The position numbers were made by a program, and so were the translations under genes. From Burkholderia sp. (lineage in GTDB: Bacteria > Pseudomonadota > Gammaproteobacteria > Burkholderiales > Burkholderiaceae): DNA of 18,494 nucleotides. Positions 1 to 7,942 of the stretch are shown in pieces; positions within the stretch are counted from its first letter, which is position 1, and each line of letters starts with the position of its first letter. The notes beneath the pieces were generated by a model. That model ran no database searches. It was not told where the DNA came from and worked only from the letters and a program-made list of their open reading frames with translations. Location: the NCBI GenBank assembly GCA_030151225.1, contig JASLEG010000082.1:1-18494 (forward strand), read 5' to 3'.

Positions 1-1035
1 CTTGTACTTCTCGGCCATCTTGTCGAGCGCGACCGGCGTGATCTTCGACGCCTGGCCTTCGCAGCCGAACGCGAGGTAGCGGTCGACGCAGATCTGCTTC
101 GCGGCTTCGCGCGCCGGCTTCAGGTAGTCGCGCGGATCGAACTTGCCCGGGTTCTCGAACAGGTAGCGGCGGATCGCGCCGGTGATCGCGAGGCGCAGGT
201 CGGTGTCGATGTTGACCTTGCGAACGCCGTGCTTGATGCCTTCCTGGATTTCCTCGACCGGCACGCCGTAGGTTTCCTTCATGTCGCCGCCGAACTGGCG
301 GATCTCCGCGAGCAGCTCCTGCGGCACCGACGACGAGCCGTGCATCACGAGGTGCGTGTTCGGGATGCGCGCGTGGATTTCCTTGATGCGCTGGATCGAC
401 AGGATGTCGCCCGTCGGCTTCTTCGAGAACTTGTACGCGCCATGCGACGTGCCGATCGCGATCGCGAGCGCATCGCACTGCGTCAGCTTGACGAAGTCGG
501 CGGCCTGCTCCGGATCGGTCAGCAGTTGCTCGCGGGTCATCGTGCCGTCGGCGCCGTGGCCGTCTTCCTTGTCGCCCTTCATCGTCTCGAGCGAGCCCAG
601 CACGCCCAGCTCGGCCTCGACCGTCACGCCGATCGAGTGCGCCATCTCGACAACCTTGCGCGACACGTCGACGTTGTACTCGTACGACGCAACCGTCTTG
701 CCGTCCGCCTCGAGCGAGCCGTCCATCATCACGCTGGTGAAGCCGCTGCGGATCGCCGCCATGCAGACGGCGGGCGACTGGCCGTGGTCCTGGTGCATCA
801 CGACCGGGATGTGCGGATACGACTCGACCGCCGCTTCGATCAGGTGGCGCAGGAACGGCTCGCCAGCATACTTACGCGCGCCTGCCGATGCCTGCATGAT
901 CACGGGCGCACCGACCTGGTCCGCCGCCGCCATGATCGCCTGGACCTGCTCCAGGTTGTTCACGTTGAAGGCCGGCAGGCCGTAGCCGTTCTCTGCCGCG
1001 TGGTCCAGCAGTTGGCGCATTGATACGAGAGGCAT
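1..1035 (-). CDS. fba: Fructose-bisphosphate aldolase, class II (3' end beyond the window)
   Basis: Cytosolic zinc-dependent aldolase that reversibly splits fructose 1,6-bisphosphate into dihydroxyacetone phosphate and glyceraldehyde 3-phosphate. I read 345 codons from the ATG at 1035 (MPLVSMRQLLDHAAENGYGL) to the left edge without a stop. The family is about 345-355 residues long, so only the last few are missing. HQDHG at residues 81-85 holds the catalytic Asp and a zinc-binding His; GTSHGAYKF and HGSSSVP follow as later active-site and phosphate-binding stretches. The sequence type is the longer 'Calvin-cycle' class II form common in betaproteobacteria. The start is fixed by an AGGAG ribosome-binding site at about 1042-1046. 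It lies downstream of pyk on the same strand but is separated from it by a strong terminator and has its own probable promoter, so it may be a separate transcript. Family assignment is very secure. Confidence 0.97.
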   Translation of the reverse strand, partial: MPLVSMRQLLDHAAENGYGLPAFNVNNLEQVQAIMAAADQVGAPVIMQASAGARKYAGEPFLRHLIEAAVESYPHIPVVMHQDHGQSPAVCMAAIRSGFTSVMMDGSLEADGKTVASYEYNVDVSRKVVEMAHSIGVTVEAELGVLGSLETMKGDKEDGHGADGTMTREQLLTDPEQAADFVKLTQCDALAIAIGTSHGAYKFSKKPTGDILSIQRIKEIHARIPNTHLVMHGSSSVPQELLAEIRQFGGDMKETYGVPVEEIQEGIKHGVRKVNIDTDLRLAITGAIRRYLFENPGKFDPRDYLKPAREAAKQICVDRYLAFGCEGQASKITPVALDKMAEKYK

Positions 1036-1139
1036 TGTGGTACTCCTTGGAATGAAAAGCGGTGCGCCCTGAACGCCGGCGCGATCCGACCCGACTTGAC
1101 CGTCGGGCGAACGGGCGCGGCTGAGCGTCGAATAGCCGC

Positions 1140-1145
1140 ATTTTA
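1140..1145 (-). promoter_or_regulatory. Possible -10 element of fba
   Basis: TAAAAT on the minus strand about 105 bases upstream of the fba start codon and just downstream of the pyk terminator. No good -35 hexamer lies 16-18 bases further upstream (about 1162-1168), so this rests on the -10 match and its position. The rest of the 1036-1220 gap shows nothing else I can name. Confidence 0.4.
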
Positions 1146-1220
1146 TCGCGAAGCGCCCGGAATCCGGCCAAATGGCGGCCCGGCTCGCAATTTGTTACGT
1201 TCGGCCGCCCGCTGCAATGC

Positions 1221-1255
1221 AAAAAAGCCGCGCCGGGCATCCGCCCCCGCGCGGC
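1221..1255 (-). terminator. Intrinsic terminator after pyk
   Basis: On the minus strand, a perfect 7-bp stem GCCGCGC/GCGCGGC (1249-1255 with 1227-1233) around a 15-base loop is followed at once by six T (1221-1226). It starts 15 bases after the pyk stop codon and should separate pyk from fba. Confidence 0.85.
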
Positions 1256-1269
1256 CCCTGCGTGCCGGC

Positions 1270-2706
1270 TCAATAATGCTCGCCGACCCGCACGATCTTC
1301 AGCGTGTTGGTGCCGCCCGCCTGCCCCATCGGCTCGCCGACGGTCAGCACCACCATGTCGCCGTGCGCGACGTAGCCGCGCGTCACGACCAGGTCGATCG
1401 CTTGCTGCAGCGCAATATCGCGATCGGCATTGAAGTCGCCGTGCAGCGGCGTGACGTTGCGGAACAGCGCCATCGCGCGCTCGCTGCCGACGCGCGGCGT
1501 CAGCGCGAAAATCGGGACATGCGTGTAGTGGCGCGACATCCACAGCGCGGTCGCGCCCGACTCGGTCAGCGCGACGATCGCCTTCGCGCCGAGGTGGTAC
1601 GCGGTAAACAGCGCGCCCATCGCGATCGACTGGTCGATCCGGGTGAACGTGCGATCGAGGAAATCCTTGTCCAGCTCGATGTGCTCGGACTTCTCGGCCT
1701 CGACGCAGACGGCCGCCATCGCCTCGATCGTCTCGACCGGGTACTTGCCTGCCGCGGTCTCGGCCGACAGCATCACCGCGTCGGTGCCGTCGAGCACCGC
1801 GTTCGCGACGTCCGACACCTCGGCGCGGGTCGGCACCGGCGCGTGGATCATCGACTCCATCATCTGGGTCGCGGTGATCACGAGCTTGTTCGATTCGCGC
1901 GCCATGCGGATCATGCGCTTCTGCAGCGCCGGCACCGCCGCGTTGCCCACTTCGACGGCCAGGTCCCCGCGCGCGACCATGATGCCGTCGGACGCGTCGA
2001 GGATGCCCTGCAGCGCCGGGATCGCCTCGGCCCGCTCGATCTTCGCGATCATCTTCGGCTTGATGCCGAACGGCGCGCCCGCGATGTTCGCGAGCTGGCG
2101 CGCCATTTCCATGTCGGTCGCGTTCTTCGGGAACGACACCGCGACCAGGTCGGCGCCGAGCGACATCGCCGTACGGATGTCCTCCATGTCCTTCGCGGTC
2201 AGCGCGGGCGCGGACAGCCCGCCGCCCTGCCGGTTGATGCCCTTGTTGTTCGACAGCTCGCCGCCCACCTTGACGGTCGTATGGATCTCGTCGCCCTGCA
2301 CGCGCTCGACCGTCAGCACGATCAGGCCGTCGTTCAGCAGCAGCAGGTCGCCCGGCTTCAGGTCGCGGGGCAGATCCTTGTAGTCGAGGCCGACCCGCTC
2401 GTCGTTGCCCAGTTCGCAGGCCGCATCGAGGATGAACGACTGGCCCGGGCTCAGCATGGTCTTGCCGTTCGCGAACTTCCCGACGCGGATCTTCGGACCC
2501 TGCAGGTCCGCCATGATCGCGATCTCCCGGCCGATCCGGCGCGCGGCCTCGCGCACCATCTCGGCGCGCTGGCGGTGATCGTCGGCGGTGCCATGCGAAA
2601 AATTGAGCCGCACGACGTCGAGGCCCGCCTGCATCATCTGCAGCAGAACCTCCGGCGAGCTGGACGCCGGACCGATCGTGGCGACTATCTTGGTGGCGCG
2701 ATGCAT
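1270..2706 (-). CDS. pyk: Pyruvate kinase
   Basis: Catalyses the last glycolytic step, phosphoenolpyruvate plus ADP to pyruvate plus ATP, in the cytosol. The 478-residue product has the usual bacterial length. Visible landmarks are the N-terminal TKIVATIGPAS, RLNFSHGT at 33-40 (nucleotide and K+ site region), the barrel motif IAKIERAEA with the catalytic Lys at 222, GDLAVEVG at 247-254 (Mg/PEP site) and TATQMMESM at 278-286. The C-terminal allosteric domain is present to the end. GAGGAG seven bases before the ATG at 2706 fixes the start. It follows pgk on the same strand after 82 bases with no U-tract terminator between them, so pgk-pyk co-transcription is likely; a terminator follows the gene. 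Nothing in the sequence looks damaged. Confidence 0.97.
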   Translation of the reverse strand: MHRATKIVATIGPASSSPEVLLQMMQAGLDVVRLNFSHGTADDHRQRAEMVREAARRIGREIAIMADLQGPKIRVGKFANGKTMLSPGQSFILDAACELGNDERVGLDYKDLPRDLKPGDLLLLNDGLIVLTVERVQGDEIHTTVKVGGELSNNKGINRQGGGLSAPALTAKDMEDIRTAMSLGADLVAVSFPKNATDMEMARQLANIAGAPFGIKPKMIAKIERAEAIPALQGILDASDGIMVARGDLAVEVGNAAVPALQKRMIRMARESNKLVITATQMMESMIHAPVPTRAEVSDVANAVLDGTDAVMLSAETAAGKYPVETIEAMAAVCVEAEKSEHIELDKDFLDRTFTRIDQSIAMGALFTAYHLGAKAIVALTESGATALWMSRHYTHVPIFALTPRVGSERAMALFRNVTPLHGDFNADRDIALQQAIDLVVTRGYVAHGDMVVLTVGEPMGQAGGTNTLKIVRVGEHY

Positions 2707-2750
2707 GAAACTCCTCGTCTGAGTCAGGGGGATGCGCTGGGCGGACCGCC

Positions 2751-2776
2751 GCGGGGCGACCGGCCGGCCGCCCCGC
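2751..2776 (-). repeat. GC-rich inverted repeat between pgk and pyk
   Basis: A perfect 8-bp stem, GCGGGGCG (2751-2758) with CGCCCCGC (2769-2776), around a 10-base loop in the 82-base pgk-pyk spacer. No T-run follows in the direction of transcription, so it is more likely an mRNA processing or stabilising hairpin, or an attenuating structure, than a full terminator. Confidence 0.45.
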
Positions 2777-2788
2777 GCGCCGCCATGC

Positions 2789-3985
2789 TCAGGCTGCCCG
2801 CGTTTCGAGCACTTCCACTGCCGGCAGTTTCTTCCCTTCGAGGAACTCGAGGAATGCGCCGCCGCCCGTGGAGATATAGCTGATCTGCTCGTGGATGCCG
2901 TACTTCGCGATCGCAGCGAGCGTATCGCCGCCGCCGGCGATCGAGAACGCGGACGAATGGGCGATCGCGTCGGCGAGCGTCTTCGTGCCGTTGCCGAACT
3001 GGTCGAACTCGAACACGCCGACCGGGCCGTTCCAGACGACCGTGCCGGCCTTCTCGAGCTGGCTCGCGAGCGCCTTGGCCGTCTCCGGCCCGATGTCGAG
3101 GATCATGTCGTCCGCTTCGATGTCGGCGACCTTCTTCACCGTCGCGGCGGCCGTCGGCGAGAATTCCTTCGCGGTCACGACGTCGCTCGGGATCGGCACC
3201 GACGCGCCGCGCTTGCGCGCTTCGTCGATGATCGCCTTCGCCTCGTCGACGAGGTCGGCTTCCGCGAGCGACTTGCCGATCGACAGGCCGGCCGCCAGCA
3301 TGAACGTGTTCGCGATGCCGCCGCCGACGATCAGCTGGTCGACCTTCTCGGCGAGCGACTTCAGGATCGTCAGCTTGGTCGACACCTTCGAGCCGGCGAC
3401 GATCGCGACGAGCGGGCGCTTCGGGTTGCCGAGCGCCTTGCCGAGCGCGTCGAGCTCCGCCGCGAGCAGCGGGCCCGCGCAGGCCACCGGCGCGTACTTC
3501 GCGATGCCGTGGGTCGTCGCCTCCGCGCGGTGCGCGGTGCCGAACGCGTCGTTCACGTAGACGTCGCAGAGCTGCGCCATCTTCTGCGCGAGCTCGTCCG
3601 AGTTCTTCTTCTCGCCCTTGTTGACGCGGCAGTTCTCGAGCAGCACGACCTGGCCCGGCGCGACGGACACGCCGTTCTCGACCCAGTTCGCGACGAGCGG
3701 CACGTCACGGCCGAGCAGCTCGGCGAGGCGCTTCGCGACCGGCGCGAGCGAATCCTCGGGCTTGAACTCGCCTTCCGTCGGGCGGCCCAGGTGCGACGTG
3801 ACCATCACCGCGGCGCCGGCGTCGAGCGCGGCCTGGATGGCCGGCACCGACGCGCGCACGCGGGTGTCCTCGGTGATGTTGCCGTGATCGTCCTGCGGAA
3901 CGTTCAGGTCCGCGCGGATGAACACGCGCTTGCCGGCGAGCTGGCCGGCGGCGATCAGGTCGGTAAGACGCTTGACTTGGCTCAT
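2789..3985 (-). CDS. pgk: Phosphoglycerate kinase
   Basis: Cytosolic kinase that transfers phosphate between 1,3-bisphosphoglycerate and ADP. The 398-residue product has the full family length. The family signature VFIRADLNVP lies at 21-30, with the Asp of RADLN in the 3-phosphoglycerate site. TSHLGRPT at 63-70 is the second substrate-binding stretch, and GGGDTLAAI with STGGGAFLEFLEG near the C-terminus forms the nucleotide-binding and hinge region. The start MSQVKRLTDLI matches what is usual for the family, yet the bases just before the ATG at 3985 are TTTTCTCC, with no recognisable Shine-Dalgarno sequence. It is the first gene of a same-strand pgk-pyk(-fba) glycolytic cluster, with a probable promoter near 4114. 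Confidence 0.97.
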   Translation of the reverse strand: MSQVKRLTDLIAAGQLAGKRVFIRADLNVPQDDHGNITEDTRVRASVPAIQAALDAGAAVMVTSHLGRPTEGEFKPEDSLAPVAKRLAELLGRDVPLVANWVENGVSVAPGQVVLLENCRVNKGEKKNSDELAQKMAQLCDVYVNDAFGTAHRAEATTHGIAKYAPVACAGPLLAAELDALGKALGNPKRPLVAIVAGSKVSTKLTILKSLAEKVDQLIVGGGIANTFMLAAGLSIGKSLAEADLVDEAKAIIDEARKRGASVPIPSDVVTAKEFSPTAAATVKKVADIEADDMILDIGPETAKALASQLEKAGTVVWNGPVGVFEFDQFGNGTKTLADAIAHSSAFSIAGGGDTLAAIAKYGIHEQISYISTGGGAFLEFLEGKKLPAVEVLETRAA

Positions 3986-4113
3986 GGAGAAAATGAAGTA
4001 GTGGATGGGGAAAACGGTTGGATACGACGTGCGCGGGCTGCCGCCTGGGCGCCGGATGCGGCCGCGGCTCGCGCGATCCGCATGACGCGCACCGAAAATA
4101 TCTGGAAGCGGCC

Positions 4114-4119
4114 ATTTTA
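4114..4119 (-). promoter_or_regulatory. Probable -10 element of pgk
   Basis: Minus-strand GGCTAAAAT, with TAAAAT as -10, about 130 bases upstream of the pgk ATG. The same GCTAAAAT string occurs upstream of ilvE in this window. The -35 region (about 4137-4142) is weak. I see no other element in the 240-base gap between azlD and pgk. Confidence 0.5.
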
Positions 4120-4225
4120 GCCGATCCGTCCGGCCGACTGACCCGTGCGTCGGCGAATTCCGCCGGCCCGCGACACGGGCCGCGCGCCGCGCCGCCGTGC
4201 AGGACGCCGGCCGCGCACCGTCCGG

Positions 4226-4549
4226 TCAGCCGATCAGGCGCAGCGCGGTGAACACCAGCATGCCGGCGACGATCGTGCCGAGCATGGTGCGCCGCCACAG
4301 GAACCAGCCGAAGCCGGCCAGGGCCGCGTAGACGTGGGGATTGCCGAGCCCGAGCGAAATCCCTTCCGGGGTTTCGAGCACGTCGGGCAGCACGACGGCT
4401 GCGAGCGCCGCCGCGGGCGCGTAGCGCAGCGCGCGCTGCACGCGCTCGGGCAGCACGGTGCGCTCGCCGCCGATCAGGAAGAACGCGCGGGTGAGCGCGG
4501 TGACGACCGTCATGCCGAGGATGACGAGCCAGATCTGCGTGGCGCTCAT
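4226..4549 (-). CDS. azlD: AzlD-type small subunit of a branched-chain amino acid exporter
   Basis: Small inner-membrane partner of AzlC; known AzlCD pairs export branched-chain amino acids or analogues. The 107-residue product is of normal AzlD length and nearly all hydrophobic. I see four likely membrane segments, around residues 5-25, 44-60, 66-85 and 88-105. The early motif TALTRAFFL and the RYAPAAALAAVVLP stretch are typical of the family. Its ATG overlaps the azlC stop in an ATGA, so translation is probably coupled and the two products are made together. No convincing terminator follows before the pgk promoter region. The assignment is by family pattern; the actual substrate cannot be read from the sequence. 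Confidence 0.9.
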   Translation of the reverse strand: MSATQIWLVILGMTVVTALTRAFFLIGGERTVLPERVQRALRYAPAAALAAVVLPDVLETPEGISLGLGNPHVYAALAGFGWFLWRRTMLGTIVAGMLVFTALRLIG

Positions 4550-5301
4550 TCGCGCTCTCCGGAACGCAAGGTTTCGGTGCGGATGCGCCGCCAGTCGGCC
4601 CGCTCGACGAAGAAATCGGCGCTGCAGCCGGCCGCGAGCGCCGCCAGCACCGCGAGCGGCAGCGCGAGCCGGTAAGGCAGGTCGAACGCGACCAGCGACA
4701 CCACGCCTGCGACCGCCACCGCAGCCAGCGTCGAGCGGTTCGCGACCGCCGACACCATGATCGGAATCAGCGCGAGCGTGCCTGCCAGCTCGAGCCCCCA
4801 TTTCGCGGGAAAGAAGCTCGCGAGCAGGATGCCGGCGATCGACGCGGCCTGCCACGACACCCAGCTCGCCGCCGCCATGCCCCAGAAGTACGCCTCCTTG
4901 CCCGGCACGCAGCCGTTCGCGAAGCCCTGCTTCTGGAACAGCAGGTAGATCACGTCGCCGTTGAAATAGCCGATGGCGAGCCGCCGCCACAGCGGCAGGT
5001 ACGAAAAATGGGGAGCGAGCCCGGCGCTGAAGATCACGAAGCGCAGGTTGACCATCGTGGCCGTCAGGAGCACGGTCCAGATCGGCAGCTTGGCGGCGAG
5101 GAGCGGCAGCACCGCGAGCTGCGACGAGCCCGCGTAGACGAGCAGCGACATCGCGGTGGCCTGCCCGAGCGTCATCGCCGACTTGCTCATCGCGATGCCG
5201 GTGACGAGCCCCCAGGAGACGATCGCCATCAGCGTCGGCGAATAGTCGCGCGCGCCCTGGAGCAGCGCGAATCGGTCGGTGGCGGACAGTCGAGCGAGCA
5301 T
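4546..5301 (-). CDS. azlC: AzlC-type large subunit of a branched-chain amino acid exporter
   Basis: Inner-membrane permease of the LIV-E/AzlC family. From the ATG at 5301 the product is 251 residues. Family landmarks are the N-terminal GARDYSPTLMAIVSWGLVTG, the SLLVYAGSSQLA segment near 50-62 and NLRFVIFSAGLAPHF near 85-100. About seven membrane segments follow one another to near residue 230, ending in a polar tail. The reading frame is open upstream to 5475, but the extra residues are Arg/Pro-rich and unlike the family, and that start lies upstream of the TATAAT at 5389, so I prefer 5301. No clear Shine-Dalgarno precedes it, which leaves the start somewhat open. It overlaps azlD by four bases and is divergent from ilvE. 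Confidence 0.92.
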   Translation of the reverse strand: MLARLSATDRFALLQGARDYSPTLMAIVSWGLVTGIAMSKSAMTLGQATAMSLLVYAGSSQLAVLPLLAAKLPIWTVLLTATMVNLRFVIFSAGLAPHFSYLPLWRRLAIGYFNGDVIYLLFQKQGFANGCVPGKEAYFWGMAAASWVSWQAASIAGILLASFFPAKWGLELAGTLALIPIMVSAVANRSTLAAVAVAGVVSLVAFDLPYRLALPLAVLAALAAGCSADFFVERADWRRIRTETLRSGERE

Positions 5302-5388
5302 GGGGAAAGCGCCTGGGGGGCGCGGATCGGCGGTGTGCCGGCAAGCGACGCCCGCGCGGCCCGTCCTGGTTCGAATAGGTGTCGGACG

Positions 5389-5394
5389 ATTATA
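5389..5394 (-). promoter_or_regulatory. -10 element of the azlCD promoter
   Basis: A perfect TATAAT on the minus strand (in GGCTATAATCG), 88 bases upstream of the azlC start. The -35 region is poor, at best GTCGGC at 5412-5417, which would suit a promoter that needs an activator. The ilvE -10 lies only 45 bases away on the other strand. Confidence 0.6.
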
Positions 5395-5438
5395 GCCCTG
5401 CCCCCGCGGGCGCCGACCGTCCCGCCGGCAAAAGACGC

Positions 5439-5444
5439 TAAAAT
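5439..5444 (+). promoter_or_regulatory. -10 element of the ilvE promoter
   Basis: ACGCTAAAATAACC on the plus strand, with TAAAAT as -10; the -35 region near 5416-5421 is weak. The predicted leader is about 45 bases. It lies back to back with the azlC promoter. Confidence 0.55.
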
Positions 5445-5496
5445 AACCGTCTTTCCTGCTCAACGCTGCACACAACCGCCCCGTTAGGAGATACCT

Positions 5497-6420
5497 ATGT
5501 CAATGGCCGACCGCGACGGCAAGATCTGGATGGACGGCAAGCTGATCGACTGGCGCGATGCCAAGATCCACGTCCTGACCCACACGCTGCATTACGGCAT
5601 GGGTGTCTTCGAAGGCGTGCGCGCATACAAGACGGCCGACGGCAGCACGGCGATCTTCCGCCTGAAGGAACACACGAAGCGCCTGCTCAATTCCGCGAAG
5701 ATCTTCCAGATGGACGTGCCGTTCGACCAGGAAACGCTCGAATCCGCGCAGCGCGACGTCGTGCGCGAGAACACGCTCGAGTCGTGCTACCTGCGCCCGA
5801 TCATCTGGGTCGGCTCGGAAAAGCTCGGCGTGTCGGCGAAGGGCAACACGATCCACGTCGCGATCGCCGCCTGGCCGTGGGGCGCGTACCTCGGCGAGGA
5901 AGGCCTCGCGAAGGGCATCCGCGTGAAGACGTCGTCGTTCACCCGCCACCACGTCAACGTGTCGATGGTGCGCGCGAAGGCGTCGGGCTGGTACGTAAAC
6001 TCGATCCTCGCGAACCAGGAAGCGACCGCCGACGGCTACGACGAGGCGCTGCTGCTCGACGTCGACGGCTACGTGTCGGAAGGCTCGGGCGAGAATTTCT
6101 TCCTCGTGAACCGCGGCAAGCTGTACACGCCGGATCTCGCGTCGTGCCTCGACGGCATCACCCGCGACACGATCATCACGCTCGCGAAGGATCTCGGCAT
6201 CGAAGTGATCGAAAAGCGCATCACCCGCGACGAGGTCTACACCGCCGACGAGGCGTTCTTCACCGGCACGGCAGCCGAAGTCACGCCGATCCGCGAGCTG
6301 GACAACCGCACGATCGGCAGCGGCGCGCGCGGCCCCGTCACGGAAAAGCTGCAATCGGCGTTTTTCGATATCGTGTCGGGCAAGAACGCGAAGTACGCAC
6401 ACTGGCTGACGAAGATCTGA
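5497..6420 (+). CDS. ilvE: Branched-chain amino acid aminotransferase
   Basis: Cytosolic PLP enzyme of fold type IV. It reversibly transfers the amino group between glutamate and the keto acids of leucine, isoleucine and valine, as the last step of their synthesis. The 307-residue product has full family length. HYGMGVFEGVRAY at 32-44 and EGSGENFFLV at 195-204 are family signatures. The PLP-binding Lys is most likely Lys161 in MVRAKASGWY, and ITRDTIITLAKDLGI at 221-235 precedes the cofactor-phosphate region FTGTAAEVTPI. TAGGAG six bases before the ATG at 5497 fixes the start. It is divergent from azlCD and is followed after 51 bases by a small zinc-finger gene on the same strand. Confidence 0.96.
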   Translation: MSMADRDGKIWMDGKLIDWRDAKIHVLTHTLHYGMGVFEGVRAYKTADGSTAIFRLKEHTKRLLNSAKIFQMDVPFDQETLESAQRDVVRENTLESCYLRPIIWVGSEKLGVSAKGNTIHVAIAAWPWGAYLGEEGLAKGIRVKTSSFTRHHVNVSMVRAKASGWYVNSILANQEATADGYDEALLLDVDGYVSEGSGENFFLVNRGKLYTPDLASCLDGITRDTIITLAKDLGIEVIEKRITRDEVYTADEAFFTGTAAEVTPIRELDNRTIGSGARGPVTEKLQSAFFDIVSGKNAKYAHWLTKI

Positions 6421-6471
6421 GTGCGCGCTGCGCTCGAACGTCCCCCCATTGCTTGAAAACGAGAACGCCCC

Positions 6472-6666
6472 ATGAGTGAAATCAAGGAAATGCCGCTGGT
6501 CGAACTGTCGGCCAAGGATCTGCCCGCCTACTGCCCGAACCCGGCGATGACGCGCTGGAGCGCGCATCCGCGCGTGTTCATCGACGTCACGCACGGCGAG
6601 GCGCGCTGCCCGTATTGCGGCACGCGCTACAAGCTGCGCGACGGCGAGGTCGTGCACGGCCACTGA
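6472..6666 (+). CDS. Small CHCC-type zinc-finger protein
   Basis: A 64-residue cytosolic protein of the zf-CHCC family, related to the zinc-binding part of the mitochondrial complex I subunit NDUFS6. The ligands appear to be Cys21, His32, Cys46 and Cys49: CPNPAMTRWSAHPRVF followed by ARCPYCGTRYKL. It ends in VVHGH. Bacterial members are small, widespread in proteobacteria and have no firm function that I know of. It sits 51 bases after ilvE and 97 before waaF on the same strand, so it is probably transcribed with ilvE. The ribosome-binding site is weak (ACGAGAAC). Confidence 0.88.
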   Translation: MSEIKEMPLVELSAKDLPAYCPNPAMTRWSAHPRVFIDVTHGEARCPYCGTRYKLRDGEVVHGH

Positions 6667-6763
6667 GCCGGCGGCCCGCCTTCCCCGCTTCTCCCGTCCT
6701 TCCCCGCAACCCGGGCGTGGCGCATCGGCGCCGCGCTTCACCAAGACATCGGATATCCCCCTG

Positions 6764-7804
6764 ATGCGTCGCGCGTTGGTAATCGCACCGAACTGGATCG
6801 GTGACGCATTGATGGCGCAGCCGCTGTTCGCGCTGCTGAAGAAACTGCATCCGCGCATCGTGATCGATGCGGTCGCGCCCACCTGGGTGGCGCCCGTGCT
6901 CGAACGCATGCCCGAGATCCACGATGTCCACGCCACCGATCTGGCCCACGGCAAGCTGCAGATGCTGCGCCGCTGGCAGCTCGCGAGCGACCTGCGCGAA
7001 GTCGGCTACGATGCCGCCTACGTGCTGCCGAACTCGCTGAAATCGGCGCTGATCCCGTGGCTGGCCGGCATCCCGCTGCGCATCGGCTATACCGGCGAGT
7101 CGCGCTACGCGCTGCTGAACGTGCGTCACGCGAATCCGCCGAAGGCGCGCGACGCGCGCCCGCCGATGGTGCCGTTCTACGCCTCGCTCGCCTACGCGCC
7201 CGGCGCCAGGCTCGACGAGCAGCTCAAGGCGCTGCCGATGCCGCGCCTCGAATCGGACCTGAACGAGACGGCGCGCGTGTCCACCCGCTTCAACCTCGAC
7301 ACCCGCAAGCCGCTGGTGGTGTTCTGCCCGGGCGCCGAATACGGTCCCGCCAAGCGCTGGCCGCCCGAGCATTTCGCGGCGCTGGCGCGCATCGTCGGCC
7401 AATCCTTCCCCTATACGCAGATGATCGCGCTCGGCTCGCCGAAGGACGCGCCGGTGGCGCAGGCGATCGCCGACGCCGCACCCGGCGTGCGCAACCTGTG
7501 CGGCCAGACCTCGCTGTCCGAGGCCTGCGCGCTGATCGCGCGCGCCAATGCGGTGGTCACCAACGATTCCGGGCTGATGCACGTGGCGGCCGCGCTACGC
7601 CGGCCGCTGGTGGCGTTGTACGGTTCCACCGATCCGCGCCACACACCGCCGCTGTCCGATCTGGCAAAGGTACAATGGCTGCACCTCGAATGCAGCCCCT
7701 GCTTCCAGCGCGAATGCCCGCTCGGCCATCTGAACTGCCTGCGCGAGCTCGGGCCGGAACAGGTGTTCGCCGACCTGCGCGGGATGCTGGTCGGCCAGCG
7801 CTGA
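6764..7804 (+). CDS. waaF: ADP-heptose:LPS heptosyltransferase II
   Basis: Glycosyltransferase family 9 enzyme that adds the second L-glycero-D-manno-heptose to the lipopolysaccharide inner core at the cytoplasmic face of the inner membrane. The 346-residue product begins RRALVIAPNWIGDALMAQPL, the typical WaaF N-terminus with the catalytic-site Asp of GDALMAQ. TNDSGLMHVAAAL at 266-278 and YGSTDPRHTPP at 286-296 are the ADP-heptose-binding motifs. Near the end, CSPCFQRECPLGHLNC at 310-325 carries four Cys; I recall this Cys cluster as usual in WaaF rather than odd here. The ATG at 6764 matches the family N-terminus although the ribosome-binding site is weak. It probably belongs to the ilvE transcript and is followed by a GC-rich hairpin. 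Confidence 0.95.
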   Translation: MRRALVIAPNWIGDALMAQPLFALLKKLHPRIVIDAVAPTWVAPVLERMPEIHDVHATDLAHGKLQMLRRWQLASDLREVGYDAAYVLPNSLKSALIPWLAGIPLRIGYTGESRYALLNVRHANPPKARDARPPMVPFYASLAYAPGARLDEQLKALPMPRLESDLNETARVSTRFNLDTRKPLVVFCPGAEYGPAKRWPPEHFAALARIVGQSFPYTQMIALGSPKDAPVAQAIADAAPGVRNLCGQTSLSEACALIARANAVVTNDSGLMHVAAALRRPLVALYGSTDPRHTPPLSDLAKVQWLHLECSPCFQRECPLGHLNCLRELGPEQVFADLRGMLVGQR

Positions 7805-7805
7805 C

Positions 7806-7836
7806 GGGCGGCGGCCGGCTCCGGTCGCGGCCGCCC
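7806..7836 (+). terminator. Possible weak terminator after waaF
   Basis: Two bases after the waaF stop codon, GGGCGGC (7806-7812) can pair with GCCGCCC (7830-7836), and an overlapping GCGGCCG/CGGCCGC pairing is also possible. The bases that follow are TTCTCCC, a poor T-tract, so termination would be partial or factor-dependent. Confidence 0.4.
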
Positions 7837-7942
7837 TTCTCCCGGGCGCGTTTCGAGCACGACATTGCGGTACGTACTTGCGAAGGCGGCCTCGCGGCCG
7901 CTGCCATGTAACAGCGCGTTTCGCGCGCGAGAGAAAATCCCG

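Noticed and set aside
2751..2776. Terminator between pgk and pyk
   Set aside because: The stem is good, but no T-run follows on the transcribed strand, so I list it only as an inverted repeat.
1096..2883. 595-codon plus-strand open frame opposite pyk
   Set aside because: It is a shadow of the pyk codon pattern: Arg/His/Asp-rich and low complexity, without a domain, while pyruvate kinase on the other strand is unmistakable.
4550..5344. Fusion of azlC and azlD into one 372-codon protein
   Set aside because: The upstream part of that frame is out of register with the real azlC; the ATGA overlap shows two separate genes.
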